Numbered from the stretch's first letter, positions 42,111 through 51,349 are shown. The stretch: DNA of 64,000 nucleotides from Ramlibacter pinisoli (GCF_009758015.1 NZ_WSEL01000003.1:1984001-2048000); one strand, 5' to 3'. Notes: generated by a model not told the origin, from the sequence alone. Numbers and translations: made by a program.

Positions 42111-42851
42111 TCAAGCGCGCCAGCGCGCGCCCGCATCGACGTCGATCACCGTGCCCGAGATGTAAGCCGCCTGCGGCGACGCGAGAAACCATGCGCAGTC
42201 GGCGATCTCTCCCGCATAGGCCATGCGCCCGAACGGCATGTCGGCCAGCATGGCCTTGTACGAATCACCGCCGCGGCCGGCCGCGAGGTCTTGCGTGCGC
42301 GGTGTAGCCGTGAGGCCCGGGTTGATGCCGGCGATGCGCACGTTCCAGTCGACCGACTGCGAGCCCGCCGCCTGCGTGAAGGCGATCAGTGCGGCATTGG
42401 CCGTGCTGGTCATGATGGTCTTCGGGTTCAGCCGCACGCCGGCCGTGCCCATGATGTTGACGATCACGCCTCCACCCGACGCGCGCATCCGCTCGCAGGC
42501 GAGCCGGGTCGCCTCGATCGCGCCGAGCACCTTGTCGCTCCAGGCGCCGCGCCAGTCCGCCGGCTGCGTGTCGAGGAGCGGCTTGCGCGTGATGCTGCCC
42601 GCCGCGTTGACGAGCACGTCGATGCGCTGGTCGGCAAAGGCGTCGCGCAGGGACTCTCCGTCACCCAGGTCGCAGATCGCGCTCGTGACCACGCGGCCCG
42701 TCACACCCACGATCTCGTCGGTGGCGGATTTCAGCCTGCCTGCATCGCGCCCGAGCAGGTGCAGGTCGCACCCGCCCTGCGCGAACCGCAGCGCGATCGC
42801 GCGGCCGATGCCGCCCGCGCCGCCGGTCACGACCACGCGGCGAGCGTTCAT
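42111..42851 (-). CDS. SDR-family protein with a degenerate active site
   Basis: A 246-residue short-chain dehydrogenase fold with TGGAGGIG at 9-16 and NAAG at 82-85. The strand that should hold the catalytic Ser reads VNIMGTAG (131-138), and where Y-x3-K is expected (about 149-154) the sequence is STANAAL, so Tyr and Lys are both missing. It may bind NAD(P) without standard dehydrogenase chemistry, or use another mechanism. The start overlaps the hyuB stop in ATGA, showing tight coupling with hydantoinase synthesis. Confidence 0.85.
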   Translation of the reverse strand: MNARRVVVTGGAGGIGRAIALRFAQGGCDLHLLGRDAGRLKSATDEIVGVTGRVVTSAICDLGDGESLRDAFADQRIDVLVNAAGSITRKPLLDTQPADWRGAWSDKVLGAIEATRLACERMRASGGGVIVNIMGTAGVRLNPKTIMTSTANAALIAFTQAAGSQSVDWNVRIAGINPGLTATPRTQDLAAGRGGDSYKAMLADMPFGRMAYAGEIADCAWFLASPQAAYISGTVIDVDAGARWRA

Positions 42852-44662
42852 CGCTTGGCCCCTGCTGCCGTGAATGCGAGCCGGCGGTCCCGGGCAATCG
42901 CGTCGGCTGCGCGCCGGTCCGGCGAGCCATAGCCGCCGCCTCCGGGCGTGCGCATCAGGATGCGTCCACCGGGCTGCAGGATGTGCTGCCGCTTCGGGTC
43001 GACCGGCTCGCCGTCGATCAGCAGCGAACCAAGTTCGCCGTCCTTGCCGCCGGCCAGACCCGGCGCCGGCTGCTTGGTGCGCTCGGCGAGGAACGCCAGC
43101 ACCATCGGGTGCGCCGACCGGTTCTCCAGCAGGATGTCCTGGCCCAGGCCGCCGCGGAACTGGCCCGCCCCGCCCGAGTCGGGCCGCAGCTGCTTGGACA
43201 CGACACGGCACGGCGTGAGCTGCTCGAGCACTTCCGCCGGCGTGAGCGACACGTTGCTCGGCCACGCCATCGTGCTCAGGCCATCGGCCCGGTGGTTGGC
43301 GCCGACGCCGCCGTTGAAGAATATCTTGTTGGAGAAGGGGCGGCCGGCCATGTCCTTGCCGCGCATCAGCACGCTCCAGATCGGCGAGCCCGGCCCGGCC
43401 ATCACCTGTTGCGGGATCACCTGCCCCAACGCTCCCAGCACGGCGAAGGGCAGGTAGTGGCCGATCATCACGCGCGAGCAGCCCGAGTTGGGGAACTGGT
43501 GGTTGACGATGCTACCAACGGGCGCCTTCACGCGCACCGGCCGGAACGCGCCTTCGTTGTTCGGAACCTCCGGCGACAGCACGCACTTGAGGCCGTACAT
43601 CGTGTACGCGTAGGTGTAGCAGTACGCTGAGTTCAGCGCGTTGTGCGCCTGCGGCGACGTTCCTTCGTAGTCAACCTCGAGCTCGTCGCCCTTGACAGTG
43701 ATCGCGATGCGGATCGTGACCGGCGTGTCCAGCAGGCCGTCGGTCTGGAACTCGTAGGGGTAGGTGCCGTCGGGCACCGCACGGATCGCCGTGCGCATCG
43801 CTTTCTCGGACCGCGCGTGGATGTCGTCGGCCACCTCGCGCAGCGACTCGAGCTTGTACTGGCGCATCAGCGGCAGCAGGCGCTTCTCGATCACCTCCAG
43901 CGCGCTCACCTGCGCCCACAGGTCGCCGACCACCTCGTCGGCCGAACGCACGTTCGCCTCGAGGATCTTCAGGAAGGTCTGGTCCGGCTTGCCGCCGGCG
44001 CAGAAGCGCATGGCGGGAATCTGGAAGCCTTCCTCGTAGACGTCGCGCGACTCCGTCGACCCCGTGCGCCCGCCCATGTCGGGCGCGTGCGCCACGCTCG
44101 CGGCGAACGCGACGACCTTGCCCTTGTGGAAGATCGGCTTGGCCACCGACACGTCGGCCAGGTGGCCGGTGCCCTTCCACGGGTCGTTGGTGATGAGGAT
44201 GTCCCCTGGCCGCAGCGTCTCGACCGGGAAGACATCGAGGAAGTGCTTGACCGTGGCCGGCAGCGTGCCGATGAACGCGGGGATGCTTCCGGGCGGCTGC
44301 GCCAGGCCCTGCCCCTTGTCGTCGGTGATGATGCAGGAGAAGTCGTAGGCCTCGCGCACCAGCGTCGAGAACGACGTGCGCGCCAGCGCGGCGGCCGCTT
44401 CGTTGACGATGGTGATGAGGCGCGTCCACAGCACCTGCAGCGTGACGGCGTCGAAGCGTGGCGCTGCCGCTCGCGATGCCTTCGCGGGTGCTGCGTTCTT
44501 CTTCGAGACCGTCCTGCTGGAAGACGCCTTTCTCGGCATCGCCTTCTTCGCGTCCGGGTTCCTGGCAACCAGCTTCTTCGGTGCAGTTTGGCGGGCAGAA
44601 GACGAGCGAGCCGTCTTCGATGTCTTTCGCGGGGTCGCGGCGGTCTTGCGTGCTGCGGGCAT
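42848..44662 (-). CDS. hyuB: Hydantoinase B/oxoprolinase-family subunit with a histone-H1-like tail
   Basis: A 604-residue HyuB protein. Residues 1-70 are a Lys/Ala/Ser/Arg-rich, histone-H1-like tail; the family domain starts at about 70 (FDAVTLQVLWTRLITIVNEA) and ends with GGGGYGSP near 585. Landmarks are the LITNDPWKGTGHLADVSV and NSGCSRVMIGHYLP blocks. HyuA and HyuB together hydrolyse cyclic amides (N-methylhydantoin, 5-oxoproline) in ATP-dependent fashion. ATG 44662 is preferred because AGGAG lies 9 bases upstream; a GTG at 44668 overlaps the hyuA stop. Confidence 0.92.
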   Translation of the reverse strand: MPAARKTAATPRKTSKTARSSSARQTAPKKLVARNPDAKKAMPRKASSSRTVSKKNAAPAKASRAAAPRFDAVTLQVLWTRLITIVNEAAAALARTSFSTLVREAYDFSCIITDDKGQGLAQPPGSIPAFIGTLPATVKHFLDVFPVETLRPGDILITNDPWKGTGHLADVSVAKPIFHKGKVVAFAASVAHAPDMGGRTGSTESRDVYEEGFQIPAMRFCAGGKPDQTFLKILEANVRSADEVVGDLWAQVSALEVIEKRLLPLMRQYKLESLREVADDIHARSEKAMRTAIRAVPDGTYPYEFQTDGLLDTPVTIRIAITVKGDELEVDYEGTSPQAHNALNSAYCYTYAYTMYGLKCVLSPEVPNNEGAFRPVRVKAPVGSIVNHQFPNSGCSRVMIGHYLPFAVLGALGQVIPQQVMAGPGSPIWSVLMRGKDMAGRPFSNKIFFNGGVGANHRADGLSTMAWPSNVSLTPAEVLEQLTPCRVVSKQLRPDSGGAGQFRGGLGQDILLENRSAHPMVLAFLAERTKQPAPGLAGGKDGELGSLLIDGEPVDPKRQHILQPGGRILMRTPGGGGYGSPDRRAADAIARDRRLAFTAAGAKR

Positions 44663-44664
44663 GG

Positions 44665-46755
44665 TCACTGGCTCCTGCTGGCGGGAAGGTCGACGACGAG
44701 ATTGCCTTTGGGCTCCACGCGAAATTTCGCGCCGGGGCCGACGACGAGCGTCGACTCGCGCTCCTCGATGATGGCCGGGCCGGTATGGATGACGCCCGAG
44801 GGCAACTGGTAGCGGTCGTACACCGGTGTCGAGCGGAAATCGCGGTACTCGGGGAAGTACGCGGCTCGCCTGCCGGTGAGGCCGCCGCGGCCCTTGCCGA
44901 AGCCGTGCAGAACGACATCGTCGCGCGTGGCCCTCGCTTGCGCCGACAAGCGGATGTTCACGATCTCCACGCTGCCGGCGGGCGGCTTGCGGCTGAAGGT
45001 CTCCGTGTACTCGTTCTCGAATGCTTCGACCAGCGCATCACGCGAAGCGGCGGTGTACGGCCCCTCTGGCAGCGTGACCACCAGTTCGAAGCCCTGCCCC
45101 ACGTAGCGCATGTCCGCGAGGCGCCGCACCGCGGTCGAGCGTGCGTCGAGTCCGGTGTCGGCGATCACGGCCTTCGCGTCCTTCTCGAGGCGGCGGTACA
45201 GCGCTTCCAGCTGCTTCCAGTCCATCGTGTCGAGTCGTGCGATGAACGTCGTCGCGCGGTCGACGCGGGCCGGCGCCATCAACAGGCCCAGCGCCGAGGC
45301 GACCCCGGCTGCGGGCGGGCAGATGATGCGCGGCACGCCCAGCTTCGACGCGACGTAGTACGAATGCAGCGGGCCGCCGCCTCCCGTGGGCAGCAGCGCG
45401 TAGTCGCGGGCATCCTTGCCGCGCTCGGCAACGTGCACGCGCGCGGCGCTCGCCATGTTCTCGTTGACGACGTCGACCATGCCCCACGCGACTTCGGGCA
45501 CCGACAGGCGCGCCCGCTTGGCGAGCGCTTCGAGAGCGCGCGTGGCCGCGGCCATGTCGATGGCCATCGTGCCGCCGGCGAAATAGGCCGGATTGAGGTA
45601 ACCGAGGATGAAGTTGGCGTCGGTGACCGTCGGCTGCGTGCCCCCGCGGCCATACGACGCCGGCCCCGGCATCGAGCCCGCGCTGTGCGGCCCGACCTTG
45701 AGCAGGTCCATGTCGTCGACGCGCGCGATCGAACCGCCGCCGGCGCCGATCTCGATCAGCTCGATAACCGAAATCTTCACGGGCAGGCCGCTGCCTTCGG
45801 CGAAGCGCTTCTCGCGGGCGGCCTCGAACTTGTATGCGACCAGCGGCTCGCCGCGGTCGACCACGCTGAGCTTGGCCGTCGTTCCGCCCATGTCGAAGGC
45901 GAGCAGCCGGTCCGCGCGTGAGTGGCGACCGAAGAATGCCGCCGACAAGGCACCGGCGGCCGGACCCGATTCGAGCAGCTGCACGGGCACACGCTTGGCT
46001 TCGTCCAGGTGCGTGAGTCCCCCGTTCGACAGCATCATGAACAGCGGTGCACCCACGCCCATCTCGCGTACCTGCGCCGCGAGCCGATCGAGGTACAGTC
46101 GCGCGAGCGGCTGGATGTATGCATTGATCGCCGCCGTCGACGCGCGCTCGAACTCCCGGATCTCCGGCGCGACGTCGCAAGATGCGGACACTGCGAGCTT
46201 CGGGAACCGCTCGGCGATCGCGGCTGCGGCCCGCCGTTCATGGTCGGGGTTCACATAGGAGTGCATGAACACCACCGCGATCGACTCGATGCCCGAGTCC
46301 ACGAGCTTCTGCACTTCACGCAGCAGGCCTTGCTCGTCGAGCGGGATCTCCTCGACACCGTCGGGACCTAAGCGGCCGTCAGCTTCGACCACCAGGTCGC
46401 GCGGCACGACCGGCGCGGGCATCTCCAGGAAGATGTCGTAGATCTCGTACTTGCGCTCGCGCGCGATCTCCAGCAAATCGCGGAATCCACGCGTGGTGAC
46501 CATGCCGGTCTTCGCACCCTTCCTTTCGATGAGCGCGTTGGTGAACAGCGTGGTGGCGTGCACGACGCGCTCGATGCTCGCGGGCGACACGCCGTCGTCG
46601 GCGATCACGGTCGCCATGCCTTCGATCACGGCGCGCGAGGGGTCATCGTGCGTCGTCAGGACCTTGCGGTTGATGTGGCGCCCCGACTCGTGGTCGTAGA
46701 ACACGATGTCTGTGAAGGTGCCGCCGATGTCGATGCCGACAGAGAACTTGGCCAA
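44665..46755 (-). CDS. hyuA: Hydantoinase A/oxoprolinase-family subunit
   Basis: A 696-residue HyuA protein from TTG 46755 (GGAG upstream). It has the ASKHA-type ATP-binding fold: DIGGTFTD at 9-16 (phosphate loop 1), GFRDLLEIARERKYEIYDIF near 108, and AFDMGGTTAKLSV near 290 (phosphate loop 2). GAGGGSIARVD and PGPASYGRGG follow. It supplies ATP-driven activation of the cyclic amide for cleavage with HyuB. The translational overlap with hyuB argues for a stoichiometric complex. It follows a Bug receptor by 20 bases. Confidence 0.94.
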   Translation of the reverse strand: MAKFSVGIDIGGTFTDIVFYDHESGRHINRKVLTTHDDPSRAVIEGMATVIADDGVSPASIERVVHATTLFTNALIERKGAKTGMVTTRGFRDLLEIARERKYEIYDIFLEMPAPVVPRDLVVEADGRLGPDGVEEIPLDEQGLLREVQKLVDSGIESIAVVFMHSYVNPDHERRAAAAIAERFPKLAVSASCDVAPEIREFERASTAAINAYIQPLARLYLDRLAAQVREMGVGAPLFMMLSNGGLTHLDEAKRVPVQLLESGPAAGALSAAFFGRHSRADRLLAFDMGGTTAKLSVVDRGEPLVAYKFEAAREKRFAEGSGLPVKISVIELIEIGAGGGSIARVDDMDLLKVGPHSAGSMPGPASYGRGGTQPTVTDANFILGYLNPAYFAGGTMAIDMAAATRALEALAKRARLSVPEVAWGMVDVVNENMASAARVHVAERGKDARDYALLPTGGGGPLHSYYVASKLGVPRIICPPAAGVASALGLLMAPARVDRATTFIARLDTMDWKQLEALYRRLEKDAKAVIADTGLDARSTAVRRLADMRYVGQGFELVVTLPEGPYTAASRDALVEAFENEYTETFSRKPPAGSVEIVNIRLSAQARATRDDVVLHGFGKGRGGLTGRRAAYFPEYRDFRSTPVYDRYQLPSGVIHTGPAIIEERESTLVVGPGAKFRVEPKGNLVVDLPASRSQ

Positions 46756-46775
46756 ATGCGCGCTCCGGGTTGGGC

Positions 46776-47753
46776 TCAGGGGTTGACGATGCCGGCCGAC
46801 TTCACGACGGCCTGCCACTTGGTGGCTTCGCTGCGGATGAACTCCGCGAACTGCTCCGGCGTGCCGGGATTCAGGTCGAACCCCTGCTTCGCGTACGTCT
46901 CGCGCATGGCGGGATCGCGCAGCACATCGACGACGGCGCGGTTCAGGCGCTCGATCACCGGTCGCGGCGTGGCCGCCGGTGCGAGCAGGCCGAACCACGA
47001 ACCGGCTTCGAAATTCGGGTAGCCGAGTTCGGCCATCGTGGGCACGTCGGGCAGCGAAGGCTGCCTGCGCAGGCTCGTCACGGCCAGCGGCCGGAACGCG
47101 CCGGAGCGGATGTGGGGCAGCGACGGCGGCAGGTTGTCGAAGATCACCGTCAGGTGGCCGGCCAGCAGGTCGGCCTGTGCCGGCGCGCCCCCCTTGTAGG
47201 GGATGTGCGCGATCTTCACGCGCGCGGCCTGGTTGAACAGTTCGGCGGCGAGCTGGTTCGACGACGCGGCGCCCGCAGAGCCGTAGTTCAACTCCCCCGG
47301 CTTCTGCTTCGCGAGGGCGACGAGCTCCTGCACTGACTTCAGCGGCGTGGACGCATTGACCACCAGCACGTTCGGCACCGCGGCCAGGAATGCAACCGGC
47401 GCGAAGTCGCGCTGCGGGTCGAACGGCATCTTCTGCAGCGCGGGGCTGACGGAGAGCGGCCCGATGGCACCGAGCACCAGCGTGTGGCCATCGGGCTGCG
47501 CACCCGCGACCGCCTGCATGCCGAGGATGCCGTTGGCGCCCGACTTGTTCTCGATAACGACGGCCTGGCCCAGCAGGTCCTTCAACCGCAGCGCGAGCGG
47601 CCGGGTGAGCGCGTCCGCCGCGCCGCCGGGCGGATAGGGCACCACGAGCTGAATCGCGCGTGACGGGAAGCCCTGCGCCCTCGCCGGCGAAACGAGGCCG
47701 GTGGCAAGCAGTGCTGCCGATCCGAGCAATGCCCTGCGGCTGGCTTCATTCAT
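46776..47753 (-). CDS. Bug-family (TctC) periplasmic solute receptor, first gene of the hyuAB operon
   Basis: A 325-residue receptor with GGAGGAACC ahead of ATG 47753 and an RR signal (ASRRALLGSAALLATGLVSP, cleavage near ARAQ). Motifs: FPSRAIQLVVPYPPGGAADA, AQPDGHTLVLGAIG and HIPYKGGAPAQADLLAGHLT. It opens the nine-gene leftward operon and shares the 124-base space with the divergent IclR gene, where the three-half-site element lies. Confidence 0.94.
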   Translation of the reverse strand: MNEASRRALLGSAALLATGLVSPARAQGFPSRAIQLVVPYPPGGAADALTRPLALRLKDLLGQAVVIENKSGANGILGMQAVAGAQPDGHTLVLGAIGPLSVSPALQKMPFDPQRDFAPVAFLAAVPNVLVVNASTPLKSVQELVALAKQKPGELNYGSAGAASSNQLAAELFNQAARVKIAHIPYKGGAPAQADLLAGHLTVIFDNLPPSLPHIRSGAFRPLAVTSLRRQPSLPDVPTMAELGYPNFEAGSWFGLLAPAATPRPVIERLNRAVVDVLRDPAMRETYAKQGFDLNPGTPEQFAEFIRSEATKWQAVVKSAGIVNP

Positions 47754-47820
47754 CTCGGTTCCTCCGACGGCGATCAGGTTCCGCTCACGCCGCTTGCGCG
47801 GCCGATCCGGATGGTCTAGC

Positions 47821-47847
47821 ATTCCGTTCAACGGAATAAGATTTCCG
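47821..47847. promoter_or_regulatory. Three-half-site operator, copy 1
   Basis: ATTCCGTTCAACGGAAT is a perfect 8-base inverted repeat (1-base centre) and is followed after 3 bases by ATTTCCG. The same arrangement occurs at 51391. It sits between the divergent Bug-hyuAB operon and the first IclR gene, 31 bases before the latter's start. Confidence 0.75.
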
Positions 47848-47877
47848 GCGTTTTGATTCTAGGGGGAGACAGGCGAA

Positions 47878-48753
47878 TTGAGCAAGACTCCGGCCGGATC
47901 GAAGGTCCGGCAAGCGCAGGATCCGGCACAGAAGCACGTCCGTGGCAGCGCGACACGAGAGACGAAGGGCACGGGCACGAATGGCAATCGGGTGACCGGC
48001 GTCGAGCGTGCGCTCGCGCTGCTGCGGCACGTGGCGACGCGCCGTACGCCCGCGAACCTCACCGAGCTCGCATCCGAAGAGGGTCTGTCCGGCAGCGTCA
48101 CGTACAAGTTGCTGCAGGCGCTGGTCGCCCAAGACCTGGTGCGGCACGACCCGGACCGCAAGACGTACGGTCCCGGCCTCGGCATGTACAACCTGGCGAG
48201 CGCCATCCTGCATGGCGCCACCTTCATGGACGTCGCACGGGCCAACATGCGCGAGCTCGTCGCACGCACCGGCGAGTCGGCTTGCCTGAACCTGCTGGAT
48301 GCGCCGCACGATGCCTTCATGGTGTCCGCCGTGGAGGAGTGCGGCGAGCCGCTGCAGTACGTCCTGCGCATGGGTGAGCTGCTCCCGCTGCACGCGGGCG
48401 CGAGCGGCAAGTCCATCCTGGCGTTCCAGCCACCGGCCGTGATCCGCAGGGTGCTGTCCCGCAAGCTCGAGAAGGTGACGACCGGCACGGTGGTCGATTC
48501 GGCGACGCTGCGCGAGCAGCTCGAGTCCATCCGCCGCGCCGGCCATTGCGTCTCGTACGGAGAGCGGCTCGAGGGCGCGGTGGGGATCGCCGCGCCGATC
48601 CTGGACCACGCCTCGCGGTCCATCGGCTCGGTCCAACTCACCGTGCCGAAAGTGCGCTTCGACCGCGCCGCGCTGCCGCGGTTCCTGCCGGCGGTCATGG
48701 AGACCGCGCGGCACATCAGCGCAGCGGCGCAGTCACTGCAGGGCGCCCACTGA
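47878..48753 (+). CDS. IclR-family transcriptional regulator
   Basis: A 291-residue IclR protein from TTG 47878 with AGGGGGAG upstream. A basic disordered leader (residues 1-38) precedes the winged HTH (41-100, GVERALALLRHVATR, then GLSGSVTYKLLQALVAQD) and the GAF-like effector domain (about 115-285). It is divergent from the nine-gene hyuAB operon and followed after 2 bases by a second IclR gene, so both are cotranscribed. It most likely binds the ATTCCG-type palindrome in its own promoter region. Confidence 0.93.
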   Translation: MSKTPAGSKVRQAQDPAQKHVRGSATRETKGTGTNGNRVTGVERALALLRHVATRRTPANLTELASEEGLSGSVTYKLLQALVAQDLVRHDPDRKTYGPGLGMYNLASAILHGATFMDVARANMRELVARTGESACLNLLDAPHDAFMVSAVEECGEPLQYVLRMGELLPLHAGASGKSILAFQPPAVIRRVLSRKLEKVTTGTVVDSATLREQLESIRRAGHCVSYGERLEGAVGIAAPILDHASRSIGSVQLTVPKVRFDRAALPRFLPAVMETARHISAAAQSLQGAH

Positions 48754-48755
48754 CG

Positions 48756-49583
48756 ATGGCGGCGTCCGCAACCGAAACCAGCAGTGGCACGGTCACCCGC
48801 GTGCTGCAGCTGCTCACCCTGATCGCGCAAGGTGAAGGCGAGTTCGGCGTGAAGGACGTCGCGCAAGGCCTCGACCTGGCGCCCAGCACCGCGCACCGGC
48901 TGCTGAACCTGCTTCTGGCTGACGGATTCGTCGCGCGCAGCAACTTGCGCCGTTACCGCATCGGCCCGGAGTTCCTGCGCATGGCGCGAATGGCGCTGGA
49001 CGGCAACGACATCGTTGCTGCCGCGCTTGAGCCGATGCGCGCCATCGTCGATGCTTGCGGGGAAACCTGCCTGCTCGCGGTATACCACCCGCACCGGCAC
49101 ACGATGTCGTTCGTGGCGCGCGTGGACTCCGCCAACCCGCTGCGCTATCGCGTTCGCATGCACGGCGTCGAAACGCTCGCATGGGGCGCGACCGGCCGTT
49201 CCATCCTGGCTTTCCTGCCCGATCCCGACATCCAGCAGGTGATCGCTCGCGCGGAGATTTCGCCCGGATCGGGCCGCAAGCTGTCGGTCACAGAACTCAA
49301 GACTGACCTGGCGGCGATCCGGGCGCGCGGCTACGCGGTGTCGCGCAGCCAACGCATCACCGGCGCAGTGGGGCTGTCGGTCCCCGTCTACGGCGAAGCC
49401 GGGCGCATGATCGGCAGCCTGTCAGTGACCGTGCCGGAACAGCGCTTCCGCGCGCGCGATGAGGCACGGCTCGGCGCAGCGTTGATCACCGCATCGACCG
49501 ACCTGTCGCGCGCCCTCGGTGTGAGCGGCCTGGAGAGGCCGGCAGATTCCGCAAGAAGGGCATCCCATGTGGCTCAGGAGTGA
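48756..49583 (+). CDS. Second IclR-family transcriptional regulator
   Basis: A 275-residue IclR protein: HTH at about 10-70 (VTRVLQLLTLIAQGEGEFGV, then DLAPSTAHRLLNLLLADG) and effector domain 85-255. It is not a close copy of its neighbour. Two IclR regulators in tandem suggest either heteromeric control or separate inducers for the hyuAB operon and the Bug-CMD-Bug operon. Its end overlaps the threonine-aldolase-like gene by 17 bases. Confidence 0.93.
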   Translation: MAASATETSSGTVTRVLQLLTLIAQGEGEFGVKDVAQGLDLAPSTAHRLLNLLLADGFVARSNLRRYRIGPEFLRMARMALDGNDIVAAALEPMRAIVDACGETCLLAVYHPHRHTMSFVARVDSANPLRYRVRMHGVETLAWGATGRSILAFLPDPDIQQVIARAEISPGSGRKLSVTELKTDLAAIRARGYAVSRSQRITGAVGLSVPVYGEAGRMIGSLSVTVPEQRFRARDEARLGAALITASTDLSRALGVSGLERPADSARRASHVAQE

Positions 49584-50598
49584 CAACACGGCGGGCGTCG
49601 ACCCGCAGGTGCTCGCGGCGCTTGCCGCCTGCAACGAGGGCGACATGCCCGGCTACGGCGACGACGAGCACAGCCGGCGCCTCGACGGCGAATTCGGTGC
49701 GCTGTTCGAGCACGACGTCCGGGTGTTCCCCGTCGTGAGCGGCACGGCGGCGAACGCGCTCTCGCTGTCGCACCTGGCCGGTCCGCTGGGGCTCGTCGCT
49801 TGCCACGAAGACGCGCATCCGCTGCGCAACGAGGCCGGTGCGACCGGCTTCTTTTCCGGCGGCGCGGGCTTTCTTCCTGTCTCTGGTGCGCACGGACGCA
49901 TGGACGTCACTGCGTTGACGGCCGCGCTGGATGGCCTGGCCGGCGGCAGCCACGGTGCACTGCGCGCCGCTGCGGTCACGGTGACGCAGCTCACCGAAGC
50001 GGGTACCGCGTACGACCTCCCGACGCTGCGCGCGATCGGTGTCGTCGCGCGCGAGCGCAGTCTGCCCTTGCACATGGACGGGGCGCGGTTCGCCAATGCC
50101 ATGGCCGCGCTGCGTGCATCGCCGGCCGACGTGACGTGGCGTAGCGGCGTCGACGTGCTTTCGTTCGGCGGCACCAAGAACGGCACGATGTCCTGCGACG
50201 CGGTGGTGTTCTTCGACCCCGCACGGGCCGACTTGTTCGAGCAGCGCCTCAAGCGCGGCGGTCACCTGCTGTCGAAATCCCGCTTCATGGCCGCGCAGCT
50301 GCTCGCCTGCATCGCGTCCGGCCGCTGGCTGGCCAATGCGTCGCATGCCAATGCGATGGCACGCGAAGTCGCGGACACCGTCGAGCGAGTGGACGGCGGC
50401 GCACTGCTGCATCCGGTGGACGGCAACATCGTGTTCGCCGCGTTGCCCGAGCCGGCGATCGACAAGCTCGGCGCCGCCGGCATCGCGCTGCGTGGCAAGG
50501 GCCGCCTCGCCGACGGCCGGCGCACCTTCCGGCTGGTGGCTTCGTTCGCGACGGCGGCCAGCGAGATCGCGCGCTTTCGCGCCGCTCTCGCCGGCTGA
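49567..50598 (+). CDS. Threonine aldolase-family PLP enzyme
   Basis: A 343-residue fold-type I PLP enzyme of the low-specificity L-threonine aldolase / beta-eliminating lyase group. It has RSDNTAGVDPQVLAAL at the N-terminus, GDMPGYGDDEHSRRL (25-39), PLP-stacking SGTAAN (58-63), D171 in HMDGARFANA, and the Schiff-base lysine K204 in FGGTKNG. The family splits beta-hydroxy-amino acids into glycine and an aldehyde. Cotranscription with two IclR genes makes it part of the hyuAB regulon, perhaps acting on the amino acid released from the cyclic amide (inference). Confidence 0.88.
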   Translation: MWLRSDNTAGVDPQVLAALAACNEGDMPGYGDDEHSRRLDGEFGALFEHDVRVFPVVSGTAANALSLSHLAGPLGLVACHEDAHPLRNEAGATGFFSGGAGFLPVSGAHGRMDVTALTAALDGLAGGSHGALRAAAVTVTQLTEAGTAYDLPTLRAIGVVARERSLPLHMDGARFANAMAALRASPADVTWRSGVDVLSFGGTKNGTMSCDAVVFFDPARADLFEQRLKRGGHLLSKSRFMAAQLLACIASGRWLANASHANAMAREVADTVERVDGGALLHPVDGNIVFAALPEPAIDKLGAAGIALRGKGRLADGRRTFRLVASFATAASEIARFRAALAG

Positions 50599-50602
50599 AC
50601 GC

Positions 50603-51349
50603 TCAGGCGGCCGCGGCAGTGACGCCGTGCTGCTCGAACAGGCGGCCCCCGCGCAGGCCGCGCGAGTCGACCTTCATGCGGCGCAGAACGTCCCACAGCG
50701 TGGCTTGGTTGGACGACACGACCGGCTTGCTGAGCTCACGCTCGAGCCGCTCAATCTGGTCCATGACGAGGATGTTGGTGCAGCTGATGAACACGCCATC
50801 GCAATCTTCGATGAGCGAGCGCTTGTCCAGCACGCGCTGCGCGATCTGTTCCGACGTGAGCTTGCGGTTGGCTTCGCTCGTCATGCACTCGAAGGTCTCG
50901 TACGTCGGCACCTCGAAGCCGTAGTGCCGCAGGAAGGCGACCTCGGTCTTCATGATCGGATGCGGGTACGGCCCGACGAGCAGCACCTTGCGCACGCCCA
51001 GCACACGAAGCGCTTCCACCACCGCGATCGACGTCGACACGCCGGGAATGCCGGTGACCTGCTCGATGGTCTTCGCCGGCTTGGCCTCATTGCCCGGCCC
51101 TTCGAGGAAGCTGCCGCCGGTGCACACGTAGGCGATCACCTCCGGATAGGCCTGCGCCAGGTCGCGCGCCGTCTGCGCGAGTGTGTCGTTCATCGCCAGG
51201 ATCGACTCCGGCGTCTGGTTGGAATCGGGACGGCCGAGCCGGTTGGTGTTGACGACGATGCCCGGCGGGATGTGCAGCGGGAACTCGCGTTCCACCGCGA
51301 CATTGCCCGGCGGGATGATGATGCCGAGGCGGCGGATGTTGTTGTCCAT
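50603..51349 (-). CDS. Asp/Glu racemase-superfamily enzyme (maleate isomerase-like), second copy
   Basis: A 248-residue relative of the 38230 protein. PPGNVAVEREFPLHIPPG opens the chain; cysteines C76 (IAYVCTGGSFLEG) and C190 (VFISCTNILVMDQI) occupy the two half-sites. The stop is 4 bases from the convergent aldolase stop. It is divergent from the Bug-CMD-Bug operon, with the second three-half-site element between them. Maleate isomerase, Asp/Glu racemase and hydantoin racemase are all possible from sequence. Confidence 0.87.
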   Translation of the reverse strand: MDNNIRRLGIIIPPGNVAVEREFPLHIPPGIVVNTNRLGRPDSNQTPESILAMNDTLAQTARDLAQAYPEVIAYVCTGGSFLEGPGNEAKPAKTIEQVTGIPGVSTSIAVVEALRVLGVRKVLLVGPYPHPIMKTEVAFLRHYGFEVPTYETFECMTSEANRKLTSEQIAQRVLDKRSLIEDCDGVFISCTNILVMDQIERLERELSKPVVSSNQATLWDVLRRMKVDSRGLRGGRLFEQHGVTAAAA

